The position numbers and the translations under genes were made by a program. 64,000 nt of DNA from Hydrogenophaga sp. RAC07 (GTDB lineage Bacteria > Pseudomonadota > Gammaproteobacteria > Burkholderiales > Burkholderiaceae_C): NCBI RefSeq assembly GCF_001713375.1, contig NZ_CP016449.1:1302001-1366000 (forward strand), written 5' to 3'. Positions 48,371-55,935 of this stretch are shown here, one piece after another (position 1 is the stretch's first letter; every line of letters begins with the position of its first letter). The notes beneath the pieces are model-generated. The model saw nothing but the letters and a program-made list of their open reading frames with translations. It searched no databases and was not told the origin of the DNA.

Positions 48371-48832
48371 TCAGAAACCCCAGAGCAAGCGCTTCGCGAT
48401 CCAGCCGCTCACGCCTTCGCTGCGCTCCACGCGCACCCAGTCGGCGCGCTTCTCGCGGGTGCGCAGGAGCTCCCCGTATTCAAGGCGTCCCACGATGCGG
48501 TGCTGCGTGCCCGGTCCGGCGCGCAGGTTGGCCACCTTGGACTTGACCACATGGTGCGGCGTGTTGCCGGTGAGCGAACGCGCGACCCAACCGGTGTCGC
48601 CTTCGAAGTCGCGCACCCGGACCCAGCTGCCCTTGCGCCCGGTGATCTGCAGCGGATAACCCCGCTTCAGTTCCCACAACACCGCCGTGTGCGTGCCCGG
48701 GCCTTCGCGCATGTTGAGCGTGCTGCCCTTGACGCTCACCATGCTCTGCGCGTTGGCTGCCGTGTTGAAAAGTGTCGCGAGACACAGCGAGGTGGTGAGC
48801 AACAGTGTTCGGGTGGGGCTGGTCAGGTTCAT
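48371..48832 (-). CDS. Exported SH3-domain protein
   Basis: A 153-residue secreted protein. The signal peptide is TRTLLLTTSLCLATLFNTAANA, cleaved before QSM. Two bacterial SH3 (SH3_3) repeats follow: LNMREGPGTHTAVLWELKRG and VANLRAGPGTQHRIVGRLEYG, each ending in a Trp-Val-Arg strand. Such domains often bind peptidoglycan or other cell-wall ligands. The ATG at 48832 opens the signal peptide; the frame is open further upstream without coding character. Confidence 0.85.
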   Translation of the reverse strand: MNLTSPTRTLLLTTSLCLATLFNTAANAQSMVSVKGSTLNMREGPGTHTAVLWELKRGYPLQITGRKGSWVRVRDFEGDTGWVARSLTGNTPHHVVKSKVANLRAGPGTQHRIVGRLEYGELLRTREKRADWVRVERSEGVSGWIAKRLLWGF

Positions 48833-48923
48833 CCTGCGGGGGTCCTTGGTGGTGGGTTGAAAAAAGTTACATCCGTGGGAACGCATGTGTCTGCAGAGGT
48901 TCCCTTGACGTGCGCTCGTCGGC

Positions 48924-50255
48924 TCATTCGTTGGCCAGCCGCGCCGCGGCCAGGCCGCTGCGCACCGACGCTTCGAGCGTGGCGGGGTAGGGCCCTTGCA
49001 CATAGTCGCCTGCGGCGAACAGTCCGGGCGCCATCAACGCGCCGGGGCGCTCCAGGCCGGGCGTGCAGGCGAAGGTGGCGCGTTTCTCCACCACGGTGAT
49101 CAGGGGCTGCAGGCTCAGGCCCAGCTGGCGCTCACCTTGTTGCAGCACACGCGCCTGCAGCTCGTCGCGCTCGCCGCTGCTCGCGCTCACCACGAAGGCC
49201 AGCACGCCGGTGTCGTCGGGGTTGAGTTGCCCGCGGTCGAACACGAACTGCGCGGGGGCGGCGTGCGCATCGGGCTCGGCGCGCAGAGCCAGCATGGGCG
49301 CAGACAGCCGCGCGCCGGGTGCAAACGCGTAAACCGTGGTGATGGCGGTGAAGTGCAGGGCATGGGCCGACAGCGCCCAGCTGGCGAGGGTCTCGTTGTC
49401 GTCTGCGTGGGCCAGCAGGGTCTGCGCGGCCACGCTGGCGGGCGTGGCCCAGACCACGCAGTCGAAGGCCTCGTCCACACCTTCACCCGTCAGGCGCCAC
49501 CGACCTGCGTGGTTCAGCAGGCCTGTGATGCGGGCGCCCATGTGAATGCGGCTGGAACTCCCATGGTGCCGCTGCAGCCACAGCGCGGCGGCCGATGGAA
49601 ACAGGCTGCCGAGATCGGTGCGCGGCAACAGCAGGTTGGAGGCGCCGAAGCCCGCTGCGCCACGACCGAACAAGGCGTCCTGCATGACCCGCAGGAACAC
49701 GCTGGCGCTCGCGTGCGACGAAGGCAGGTTGAGTGCCGATACACACAGGGGTTCGATCAGCTCCTGCACCACCCGGTCGGGCAGGTTTTCGCAGAGCTGT
49801 TCCACCGTGGCGGTGGGCTCGCAGAGAAAGCCTGCCATCTGCCAGCCCAACGATGCACGGATCAGCGCCAGGCGCTCGCCCCAGGTCCAGCCGCGCGCGG
49901 TGGCGATCGCCGCCAGCGCATCGAGCGGTGCCGGCCAGCGCGCGGCCCAGGTGGGTGTTTGCAGGCCCGTGCCGTCGGGGTAGGGCAGCGAGAGCGGCAG
50001 CGCCATCAGCGCCTGCGGCAGGTCCAGCCCCACGCGTTGCATCAGGGCCAGGGTCTCGCTGTACGCGCCGATCAGGATGTGCTGGCCGTTGTCCAGCGTG
50101 ATGGGTGTGCCGTCGGGCATTTCGGTGCCCAGCGCGCGGGCACGGCCGCCGAGGGCGCGTGTGGCTTCAAACACCGTGACGTCCATGCCCAGACCCGCAG
50201 CCTCCACCGCCGCGGCCATGCCGGCCCAACCTGCGCCGACGACGGCGAGCTTCAT
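48924..50255 (-). CDS. hpnE: Hydroxysqualene dehydroxylase (HpnE)
   Basis: A 443-residue FAD-dependent enzyme related to phytoene desaturases. In the HpnCDE route, HpnE reduces hydroxysqualene to squalene. The Rossmann motif is VVGAGWAGMAAA, followed by LGGRARAL, and the C-terminal FAD segment is GLFAAGDYVQGPYPATLEASVRSG. DNGQHILIGAY is characteristic of HpnE. It lies downstream of hpnD on the same strand, but an array of tandem repeats separates them. A carotenoid desaturase role is possible but less well supported. Confidence 0.9.
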   Translation of the reverse strand: MKLAVVGAGWAGMAAAVEAAGLGMDVTVFEATRALGGRARALGTEMPDGTPITLDNGQHILIGAYSETLALMQRVGLDLPQALMALPLSLPYPDGTGLQTPTWAARWPAPLDALAAIATARGWTWGERLALIRASLGWQMAGFLCEPTATVEQLCENLPDRVVQELIEPLCVSALNLPSSHASASVFLRVMQDALFGRGAAGFGASNLLLPRTDLGSLFPSAAALWLQRHHGSSSRIHMGARITGLLNHAGRWRLTGEGVDEAFDCVVWATPASVAAQTLLAHADDNETLASWALSAHALHFTAITTVYAFAPGARLSAPMLALRAEPDAHAAPAQFVFDRGQLNPDDTGVLAFVVSASSGERDELQARVLQQGERQLGLSLQPLITVVEKRATFACTPGLERPGALMAPGLFAAGDYVQGPYPATLEASVRSGLAAARLANE

Positions 50256-50262
50256 GCCAGCC

Positions 50263-50512
50263 CCGCCGCCGGGCAGCCCCAAGGCGGGTCAGCCCCCTCG
50301 GGGGGCAGTGGACCACGCGAAGCGGGGGAGCGTGGGGGCGACGGCCTCGCCGCCGGGCCGCCCCAAGGCGGGTAAGCCCCCTCGGGGGGCAGTGGACCAC
50401 GCGAAGCGGGGGAGCGTGGGGGCGACGGCCTCGCCGCCGGGCCGCCCCAAGGCGGGTCAGCCCCCTCGGGGGGCAGCGACCCGCTCCAGCGGTGGAGCGT
50501 GGGGGCCATCCT
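50263..50512. repeat. Three 84-bp tandem repeats between hpnD and hpnE
   Basis: Near-identical units start at 50281, 50365 and 50449 (AAGGCGGGT...), each with the palindrome GCCCCCTCGGGGGGC and the segment GCGAAGCGGGGGAGCG. The first two full units are almost identical; the last diverges at its 3' end (GACCCGCTCCAGCGG). The 84-bp period keeps an open frame, but the translation is low-complexity and is not taken as coding. Confidence 0.9.
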
Positions 50513-51378
50513 CATAGTCTTCCGAGGGCTTGCACTTTCCAGGCCAGCCAGAACTTGCGCAGCGGCGTGAGGCTCACGCGCTGCGTCAGCACCAGCAGCG
50601 GGTCGGCAGCGATCTCCTGCAGCAGGGTGCGGTAAATGCTGGCCATCATCAAGCCGGGCTTCTGCGCACTGCGGTCGGCTGCGGGCAAAAGGGCCAGGGC
50701 GTCGTCGTAGGTCTGCAGCGCGCGCGTGCACTGGAACTGCATGAGGGCGGTGAAGCGGCGCTTGAAATCGGCCTCGTCGGTGCCGGGTGCAGCGCCTCGT
50801 TGCAGCAGTTCGTGCGCCTTCACGTTGAAGCTCTGCAGCTCGTTGACCGGCAGGTAGATGCGACCGCGTGCCGCATCTTCGCCCACGTCGCGCACGATGT
50901 TGGTGAGCTGGAAGGCCAGGCCCAGCCGGTGGGCGTAGGCGGTGGTCTGCAACTGGGTCTGGCCGAAGATGTTGGCGGCCACCTCGCCCACCACGCCGGC
51001 CACCAGATGGCAGTAGCGCTGCAGGTTGGCGAAGTCGAGGTAACGGTTCTGCTCCAGGTCCATCTGGCAGCCGTCGATCACGGCGTTCAGGTGCCGGGCT
51101 TCAATGGCGTAGGCGGTGCTCAGCGGCATGAGGGCGCGCATCACCGGGTGGGTGGGCGAGCCGGCAAACGATTGCGCCACCTCGCGACGCCACCAGGCCA
51201 GCTTGGTCTGGGCCACAGCCGGGTCACTCACCTCGTCGACCACATCGTCCACCTCGCGGCAGAACGCATAAAAGGCGGTGATGGCGGCGCGGCGCTCGGC
51301 GGGCAGGAACAGAAAGGCGTAGTAGAAGCTGCTGCCCGAGGCCGCGGCTTTTTGCTGGACGTAGTCTTGTGGGGTCAT
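50512..51378 (-). CDS. hpnD: Presqualene diphosphate synthase (HpnD)
   Basis: A 288-residue head-to-head prenyl synthase that joins two farnesyl diphosphates to presqualene diphosphate. The first Asp-rich motif is REVDDVVDE and the second is NIVRDVGEDAARGRIYLP. YAFLFLPAERRAAITAFYAFCR is typical of HpnD rather than CrtB. The partner HpnC, which usually precedes it, is not present. The start ATG at 51378 fits homologue length. Phytoene synthase (CrtB) is the main alternative, given the nearby photosynthesis genes. Confidence 0.88.
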   Translation of the reverse strand: MTPQDYVQQKAAASGSSFYYAFLFLPAERRAAITAFYAFCREVDDVVDEVSDPAVAQTKLAWWRREVAQSFAGSPTHPVMRALMPLSTAYAIEARHLNAVIDGCQMDLEQNRYLDFANLQRYCHLVAGVVGEVAANIFGQTQLQTTAYAHRLGLAFQLTNIVRDVGEDAARGRIYLPVNELQSFNVKAHELLQRGAAPGTDEADFKRRFTALMQFQCTRALQTYDDALALLPAADRSAQKPGLMMASIYRTLLQEIAADPLLVLTQRVSLTPLRKFWLAWKVQALGRL

Positions 51379-51584
51379 GGGCGCGTTTTTCCCACAAGTG
51401 TACGTACCCCTTGCTTCGCGCAGCCACACGGGTGTCCATGCCATGCATCCCTTGGCCTTTGGCCCGAAAACCCCGGCGCCGCAATAGTCCATTGCCGCAC
51501 TCAAGCGCTTGGGTTTGTCAGCCCGGCTTAAGACGGCGCGACGTAGGATGCTTCGGCAATCCTGCAATCCCCACGAGGTGACAA

Positions 51585-51902
51585 ATGAACGGTTCCAATC
51601 GTCGTGTCTTCATGCTTCAAGTCGCTGCCAGCGGTACCGCGCTCATGGCGGCTTCGGCGGCCCAGGCGCAAGCCGCCATGGTCAACGAGAAGGATCCCCA
51701 GGCCGCAGCCCTGGGTTATGTGGCCGACACCACCAAGGTCGATGCCAAGAAGTTTCCCAAACACGCCGCTGCACAGATGTGCAGCAACTGTCAGGTCTAC
51801 GCAGGCAAGCCCGCCGACCCGGCAGGCCCTTGCGCGATCTTCCCCGGCAAGCTGGTGGCCGGCAAAGGCTGGTGCAGCGCCTACGTCAAGAAAGCCGGCT
51901 GA
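51585..51902 (+). CDS. High-potential iron-sulfur protein (HiPIP)
   Basis: A 105-residue periplasmic electron carrier. A twin-arginine-type signal (NRRVFMLQVAASGTALMAASAAQAQA) exports the folded protein. The single [4Fe-4S] cluster is held by C66, C69, C83 and C97 (C-x2-C-x13-C-x13-C). In purple bacteria such as Rubrivivax and Rhodoferax, HiPIP donates electrons to the photosynthetic reaction centre. Its position beside the bacteriochlorophyll genes fits that role. A GAGGTGA ribosome site precedes the ATG. Confidence 0.95.
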   Translation: MNGSNRRVFMLQVAASGTALMAASAAQAQAAMVNEKDPQAAALGYVADTTKVDAKKFPKHAAAQMCSNCQVYAGKPADPAGPCAIFPGKLVAGKGWCSAYVKKAG

Positions 51903-51919
51903 CACCCGTGGTTGTGGAG

Positions 51920-51938
51920 CGCTGGCGCTGCCAGCGCC
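51920..51938. terminator. Hairpin between convergent HiPIP and bchP-side genes
   Basis: A perfect 8-bp stem (GCGCTGGC / GCCAGCGC) with a 3-nt loop at the convergent junction. There is no T tract, so it is only a possible terminator. Confidence 0.4.
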
Positions 51939-52223
51939 CTACTTGAAAGAGGGCTGGCGTTGCCGCCAGCGCCTCGTGATGTCCCAGCCGTGTGCCAGGC
52001 CTGATGCGCTCAGGCACACCGCGACCCAGGGCCATGGCAGCCCGCCGAGCGCGGCGCGAACGGCCAGCATCAGGCACAGGCCCGAGAGCATGTTCAAGGC
52101 GTAGTCATCCTGGGCCAGCCCTTGGCCCGTGAGGCGGTGGTACATCCAGAGCCCGACCCCTTCCAGCACGGTGAAGACGATCACCGCGTCCAGCAGCCAG
52201 CGGATCTGCCAGAAATCGTTCAC
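51939..52223 (-). CDS. Small membrane protein coupled to bchP
   Basis: A 94-residue protein of unknown function starting at GTG 52223, which overlaps the bchP stop (GTGA). Three hydrophobic helices are visible: LLDAVIVFTVLEGVGLWMYH, YALNMLSGLCLMLAVRAAL and WPWVAVCLSASGLAHGW; the tail is basic (RRWRQRQ). In several purple bacteria an isopentenyl-diphosphate isomerase gene follows bchP, but this protein is clearly not that enzyme. A role in pigment or photosystem assembly is inferred only from position. Confidence 0.65.
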   Translation of the reverse strand: MNDFWQIRWLLDAVIVFTVLEGVGLWMYHRLTGQGLAQDDYALNMLSGLCLMLAVRAALGGLPWPWVAVCLSASGLAHGWDITRRWRQRQPSFK

Positions 52224-53434
52224 ACCCGCGCAAAGCCCAGCAGGTGGCTCACGTCTTTGAGGAAGATGCGCACGTGTGCCATGGGCTTCTTGCGCGTGAG
52301 CTGCTTGTTCATGTAGGACTCGAAGGTGAGCTGCTGCACGTCGCGGTCCTCGCAGATCTTCACGAAGCGCTCGCGACGCTTCTCGTTGACGTACCAGAAC
52401 CACTGCATGATGCCGAGCACCGTGAACACGGTGCCGTGCAGCTTCATGAAGCGCTTGCGTGCCAGCCTGAGCGCGCGCACATCGCCCGTGGCCAGCAACT
52501 CGTGGGCCGCCTGCGCGGCGAGTTCGCCGCCGAGCATGGCGTAGTAGATGCCTTCGCCCGAGGCCGGCGCCACCACTCCCGCAGCATCGCCGGCCAGCAC
52601 CACGTCGCGGCCGTTGTCCCAGCGTTTCAGCGGCTTCATGGGCAGCGGCGCACCCTCGCGGCGCAGCGTCTCGCAGCCGGCCAGGCCACTGGCTTCGCGC
52701 ATCTTCTGCACCGAGCCACGCAACGAAAAGCCCTTGTCGGCGCTGCCGGTGCCGATGCTCATGGTGTCACCGTGCGGGAACACCCAGCCGTAGAAGTCGG
52801 GTGAAAAGCGGCCCTGGTAGTACACGTCGCAACGCGTGCCGTCGTAATCCGCAGGCTGCGCTTCCTGTGCGGGCGCGCGCACGATCTCGTGGTACGCGAA
52901 CACGTACTGCGTGTCCTCCACGCCGGGCACGGCGCCCTGGCGCGCCACCTGCGACTTCGCGCCGTCAGCACCCACGATCACACTGGCGCGCACCTGTGCC
53001 GGTGTGCCCTCGCCACGCTGGTGGCGCTCGCGCGCGCTGTAGTGAACAACGCTGGTGCCGTCGGCATCGCGGCTGAGTTTTTCAAACACGCCGGTGCGCC
53101 GCACCGCACCGGCGGTGGCGGCGCGTGCCCGCAGCCACTCGTCGAACGACTCGCGGTTGACCATGCCCACAAAGCCGTTGTCGATCGGGATGTCGACGTG
53201 TTTGTTGGAGGGCGCGATCATGCGCGCGCACTGCGCCTTGGCCACCAGCAACTCGTCCGGGATCGCGAAATCCTTGATCAGGCGCGGCGGGATCGCGCCT
53301 CCACACGGCTTGATGCGGCCGGCCCGGTCGAGCAGCAGCACCGAGCGGCCCTGGCGGGCCAGCTCGTGCGCCGCCGTGGCACCGGCGGGGCCGCCACCGA
53401 TCACCACCACGTCGAAGGTTTCGTCTGTGTTCAT
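52220..53434 (-). CDS. bchP: Geranylgeranyl reductase (BchP)
   Basis: A 404-residue FAD-dependent reductase that saturates the geranylgeranyl tail of bacteriochlorophyll to phytyl. The Rossmann motif VVVIGGGPAGATAAHELARQG is at residues 9-29 (key GGGPAG). CGGAIPPRLIKDF, NRESFDEWLRARAA and LAGDAAGVVAPASGEGIYYAM are BchP/ChlP signatures. The C-terminal region FVKICEDRDVQQLTFESYMNK is also typical. The ATG overlaps the stop of the PucC-like gene by 4 nt, as in the bchG-pucC-like-bchP order of other purple bacteria. Confidence 0.95.
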   Translation of the reverse strand: MNTDETFDVVVIGGGPAGATAAHELARQGRSVLLLDRAGRIKPCGGAIPPRLIKDFAIPDELLVAKAQCARMIAPSNKHVDIPIDNGFVGMVNRESFDEWLRARAATAGAVRRTGVFEKLSRDADGTSVVHYSARERHQRGEGTPAQVRASVIVGADGAKSQVARQGAVPGVEDTQYVFAYHEIVRAPAQEAQPADYDGTRCDVYYQGRFSPDFYGWVFPHGDTMSIGTGSADKGFSLRGSVQKMREASGLAGCETLRREGAPLPMKPLKRWDNGRDVVLAGDAAGVVAPASGEGIYYAMLGGELAAQAAHELLATGDVRALRLARKRFMKLHGTVFTVLGIMQWFWYVNEKRRERFVKICEDRDVQQLTFESYMNKQLTRKKPMAHVRIFLKDVSHLLGFARV

Positions 53435-54804
53435 GACAGTTGCCTGGGGTTGGGGCCGGCGGCAAAGACGTCACCAGCTTTGGAAAACGGGGAGAGGCGG
53501 GATGGGGCTTTGGCCGCCGGTGCCGAGATGCGCCAGGCGAGAGCCGCCGAGAGCAGGAACAGCAAACCTTCGAGGGCGAACACAGCCGCATAGGCCGACC
53601 CGGGTGTGGCGATGAGCCAGCGGGCCAGGTCGCTCGCACCGGTGCCGACCAGGCCACCGATGCCGAACGCCACAGCTTGCGCCGCGCCCCACAGACCCAT
53701 GCGAACCCCTTCGCGCGCCTGCCGGCCCTCGCTCGCGAGCCGCATCATGGAACCGATGGCGCCGATGGAAAACGCGCCGTTGGCCAGGCCCAGCGCAAAC
53801 ACGGTGGCCTTGAGTGGCGCACCTTCGCCCTGCAGGCCCGCCAGCGTGAGTCCGAACAAGGCCAGCGCCGACGCGACGCAGCCGCCAATCGTCCAGCCGC
53901 GCAGAGACCCGATGCGGCCGAGCAGCGGGTGCGCGGGAAACCGCGCGGCCAGCGCGCCCGAGAACGCCACCAGCAACATGCCGGCCAGCACGCCGCCGTG
54001 TTGCACGCCCGAAAGCTGGGTGGACGCGCCCGGCGTGTAGCCGAAGACCGTGCCGGCAAAGGGCTCCAGGATCAGGTCTTGCGCGCTGTAGGCCAGCATG
54101 GAAACGAACACGAAGATGGTGAAGCGGCGGGCCACCGGTTCGCTCCAGACCTGGGCCAAGGCCTGTTTGAAGTGGGGTGCATCACCTGCGGGCCGCTCGT
54201 AGCGGGCATGTGCACCTTCGAGCCCGCGCAGGGCCACCACGGCGAGCCCGAAGGCGACAAGCGACACACCGGCCGTCACGGCCAGCAGGCGCTCGGGCGA
54301 GTAGGGCTCCAGCAAGTGGCCGGCCAGACCCGCGGTGAGCGCGAAGCCCGCGATCATCATCATCCAGACCAGCGTGGCCGCACCCGCACGCCGTGTGGCG
54401 GGCACGCGTTTGGCCAGCATCACCAGCAGCGACGTCCCGCTGGCGCTCACGCCCAGCCCCACGAGTGCAAAGCCGGACACAGCGAGGGCAATGCCTGCCG
54501 TGCGGTCGGTGGCCATCCACACCGTGCCCAACGCCGCGACCACGCCGCCCGCACCCAGCACCGCCATGCCGCCCACGATCCAGGGCGTGCGGCGCCCACC
54601 CACGTCGGAGCCGTGGCCCATGCGCGGGCGCGCGATCTGAACGAGGTAGTGCAGGGCGACCAGCATGCCCGGCAGCAGCGCGGGCAGGGCCAGCTCCACG
54701 ACCATCACGCGGTTGAGCGTGGAGGTGGTGAGCACGACGATGGCACCCAGCGCCATCTGCACCAGGCCGAGGCGCGCGATGCTGCCCCAGCCAAACGGTG
54801 TCAT
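53431..54804 (-). CDS. PucC/BCD-family MFS transporter
   Basis: A 457-residue inner-membrane protein with 12 hydrophobic segments, of the BCD (PucC/LhaA/Bch2) family. Members are thought to move or deliver bacteriochlorophyll or assist light-harvesting assembly. Signatures are RLGLVQMALGAIVVLTTSTLNRVMVVE near the N-terminus, RPRMGHGSDVGGRRTPWI and YSAQDLILEPFAGTVFGYTPGASTQLSG. It lies between bchG and bchP, the place occupied by the bch2-type gene in other clusters. ATGA overlaps occur on both sides. Confidence 0.93.
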   Translation of the reverse strand: MTPFGWGSIARLGLVQMALGAIVVLTTSTLNRVMVVELALPALLPGMLVALHYLVQIARPRMGHGSDVGGRRTPWIVGGMAVLGAGGVVAALGTVWMATDRTAGIALAVSGFALVGLGVSASGTSLLVMLAKRVPATRRAGAATLVWMMMIAGFALTAGLAGHLLEPYSPERLLAVTAGVSLVAFGLAVVALRGLEGAHARYERPAGDAPHFKQALAQVWSEPVARRFTIFVFVSMLAYSAQDLILEPFAGTVFGYTPGASTQLSGVQHGGVLAGMLLVAFSGALAARFPAHPLLGRIGSLRGWTIGGCVASALALFGLTLAGLQGEGAPLKATVFALGLANGAFSIGAIGSMMRLASEGRQAREGVRMGLWGAAQAVAFGIGGLVGTGASDLARWLIATPGSAYAAVFALEGLLFLLSAALAWRISAPAAKAPSRLSPFSKAGDVFAAGPNPRQLS

Positions 54805-55688
54805 GCGCCCGCTCCTGTCATCGACCGCAGCGCAAAGGCGCTGACCATCATTCCGGACACGAACAGCGGCACGCCGAAACCGCTGTACCAGAGCGCGCGC
54901 GGTGTCGGATCGGCGAGAAAGCGTCGCATCAGCACCGTCTGGGCCGCCAGCAGACCGGCCACACCGGCCGCGTGCCACGGCTGGCCCCAACCCAGCAGCA
55001 GCGCAATCACCACCACCTGCGGTACCGCCATGAGCCAGCAGGCCACGCGTGCGGCGCCCTGCACGCCCAGCTGCACCGGCAGCGAGCGCACGCCCATCTG
55101 ACGGTCGCCAGCCACGGCCTTGAAATCGTTGAGTGTCATGATGCCGTGCGTGCCGGCGCTGTAGAGCGCGGCCAGCACCAGCGATTCACCGCCGGGCATG
55201 GCACCGCCGGCCATCACGGCCGCACCGGTGATCCAGGCAATGCCTTCGTAGCTGATGCCGCAGGCTGCGTTGCCCCACCAGCCGTTTTCCTTCAGACGCA
55301 CGGGTGGCGCACTGTAGGCCCAGGCCAGCAGCAGGCCCAGCGCAGCGGCGCCAAAGCCCCATGGTCCCAGCAAGGTCGCCACGGCCAGCGACACCACTGT
55401 CCACAGAATCGCAAGGTACAGACCCCAGTGGCCCGGGATGCGTCCGGAGGGAATGGGCCGTTGCGGTTCGTTGATGGCGTCCACATGGCGGTCGTACCAG
55501 TCGTTCACCGCCTGACTCGTCGCGCACACCAGCGGCCCGGCCAACGCCACCCCCACCACCGCCAGCAACCAGCGCCCGTCCATCGACACCCCCGAGGCCA
55601 CCACCCCGCAGGCAAACGCCCACATGGGCGGAAACCAGGTGATCGGTTTGAACAGTTCCGTGACAGCCGAGAGGGCGGGGAGTTGCAT
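54801..55688 (-). CDS. bchG: Bacteriochlorophyll synthase (BchG)
   Basis: A 295-residue UbiA-family membrane prenyltransferase that attaches geranylgeranyl or phytyl diphosphate to bacteriochlorophyllide a. The first Asp-rich motif is NDWYDRHVDAINEP (NDxxDxxxD) and the second is NDFKAVAGDRQMG. Around eight hydrophobic segments are visible. RPIPSGRI is the chlorophyll-synthase signature. It is the first gene of a bchG-pucC-like-bchP-orf operon, and a PpsR box lies 31 bp upstream of the ATG. Confidence 0.96.
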   Translation of the reverse strand: MQLPALSAVTELFKPITWFPPMWAFACGVVASGVSMDGRWLLAVVGVALAGPLVCATSQAVNDWYDRHVDAINEPQRPIPSGRIPGHWGLYLAILWTVVSLAVATLLGPWGFGAAALGLLLAWAYSAPPVRLKENGWWGNAACGISYEGIAWITGAAVMAGGAMPGGESLVLAALYSAGTHGIMTLNDFKAVAGDRQMGVRSLPVQLGVQGAARVACWLMAVPQVVVIALLLGWGQPWHAAGVAGLLAAQTVLMRRFLADPTPRALWYSGFGVPLFVSGMMVSAFALRSMTGAGA

Positions 55689-55718
55689 GGAAAAGGTTGT
55701 ACCTCTCCCATCAACAAG

Positions 55719-55736
55719 TGTCAAAGAAAAATGACA
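55719..55736. promoter_or_regulatory. PpsR/CrtJ box upstream of bchG
   Basis: An exact TGT-N12-ACA site within a larger perfect palindrome (AGTGTCA-N8-TGACACT, 55717-55738). This is the established binding consensus of PpsR/CrtJ repressors. ppsR itself is encoded next door. Its location 31 bp before bchG suggests oxygen-dependent repression of the bchG operon. Confidence 0.85.
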
Positions 55737-55796
55737 CTCAAGGTGTAAACCGAGGGAAACCCCGGATGAAGGGGGCGGCGGCGCAGCCGTACCGCC

Positions 55797-55829
55797 AAAA
55801 AAAAACCAGCCGGAGAAGAGGCTGGTTTT
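55797..55829 (-). terminator. Terminator downstream of ppsR
   Basis: On the minus strand, AAAACCAGCC and GGCTGGTTTT form a 10-bp stem with an 8-nt loop, followed by a run of T. It lies downstream of ppsR and before the bchG promoter, so it separates the two transcription units. Confidence 0.8.
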
Positions 55830-55833
55830 CACC

Positions 55834-55934
55834 CAGGGGCAGCGCGGATCCGGCTCCGCCGGTCCCAGCTGCCGCCCCCCTCCCGCCGAAGGCGAGAGAG
55901 GGGGGAGCCGCAAAGCGGCGCGGGGGGTGAACCC
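55834..55934. repeat. Dispersed GC-rich intergenic repeat, copy 3 (inverted)
   Basis: Read on the minus strand, this matches copy 1 closely: CCCCCCGCGCCGCTTTGCGGC, then CCCCCCTCTCTCGCC...GGGAGGGGGG and GGCGGAGCCGGATCC (described here in short segments). It abuts the ppsR stop codon. Confidence 0.7.
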
Positions 55935-55935
55935 C

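Noticed and set aside
50281..50512. CRISPR array
   Set aside because: Repeat units are contiguous 84-bp tandem copies without unique spacers, and no cas gene is present.
50240..50520. Coding through the 84-bp tandem repeats (the period is a multiple of three)
   Set aside because: The translated product is Pro/Arg/Gly low-complexity, the frame adds nothing to hpnE, and the unit is a palindromic intergenic element.
50512..51378. Phytoene synthase (crtB) as the identity of the prenyl synthase
   Set aside because: Motif context and the HpnE-type neighbour favour HpnD; no phytoene desaturase or other crt gene is adjacent.
51379..51584. A PpsR box before the HiPIP gene
   Set aside because: TGT triplets are present but none is followed at 12 bp by ACA or a close match.
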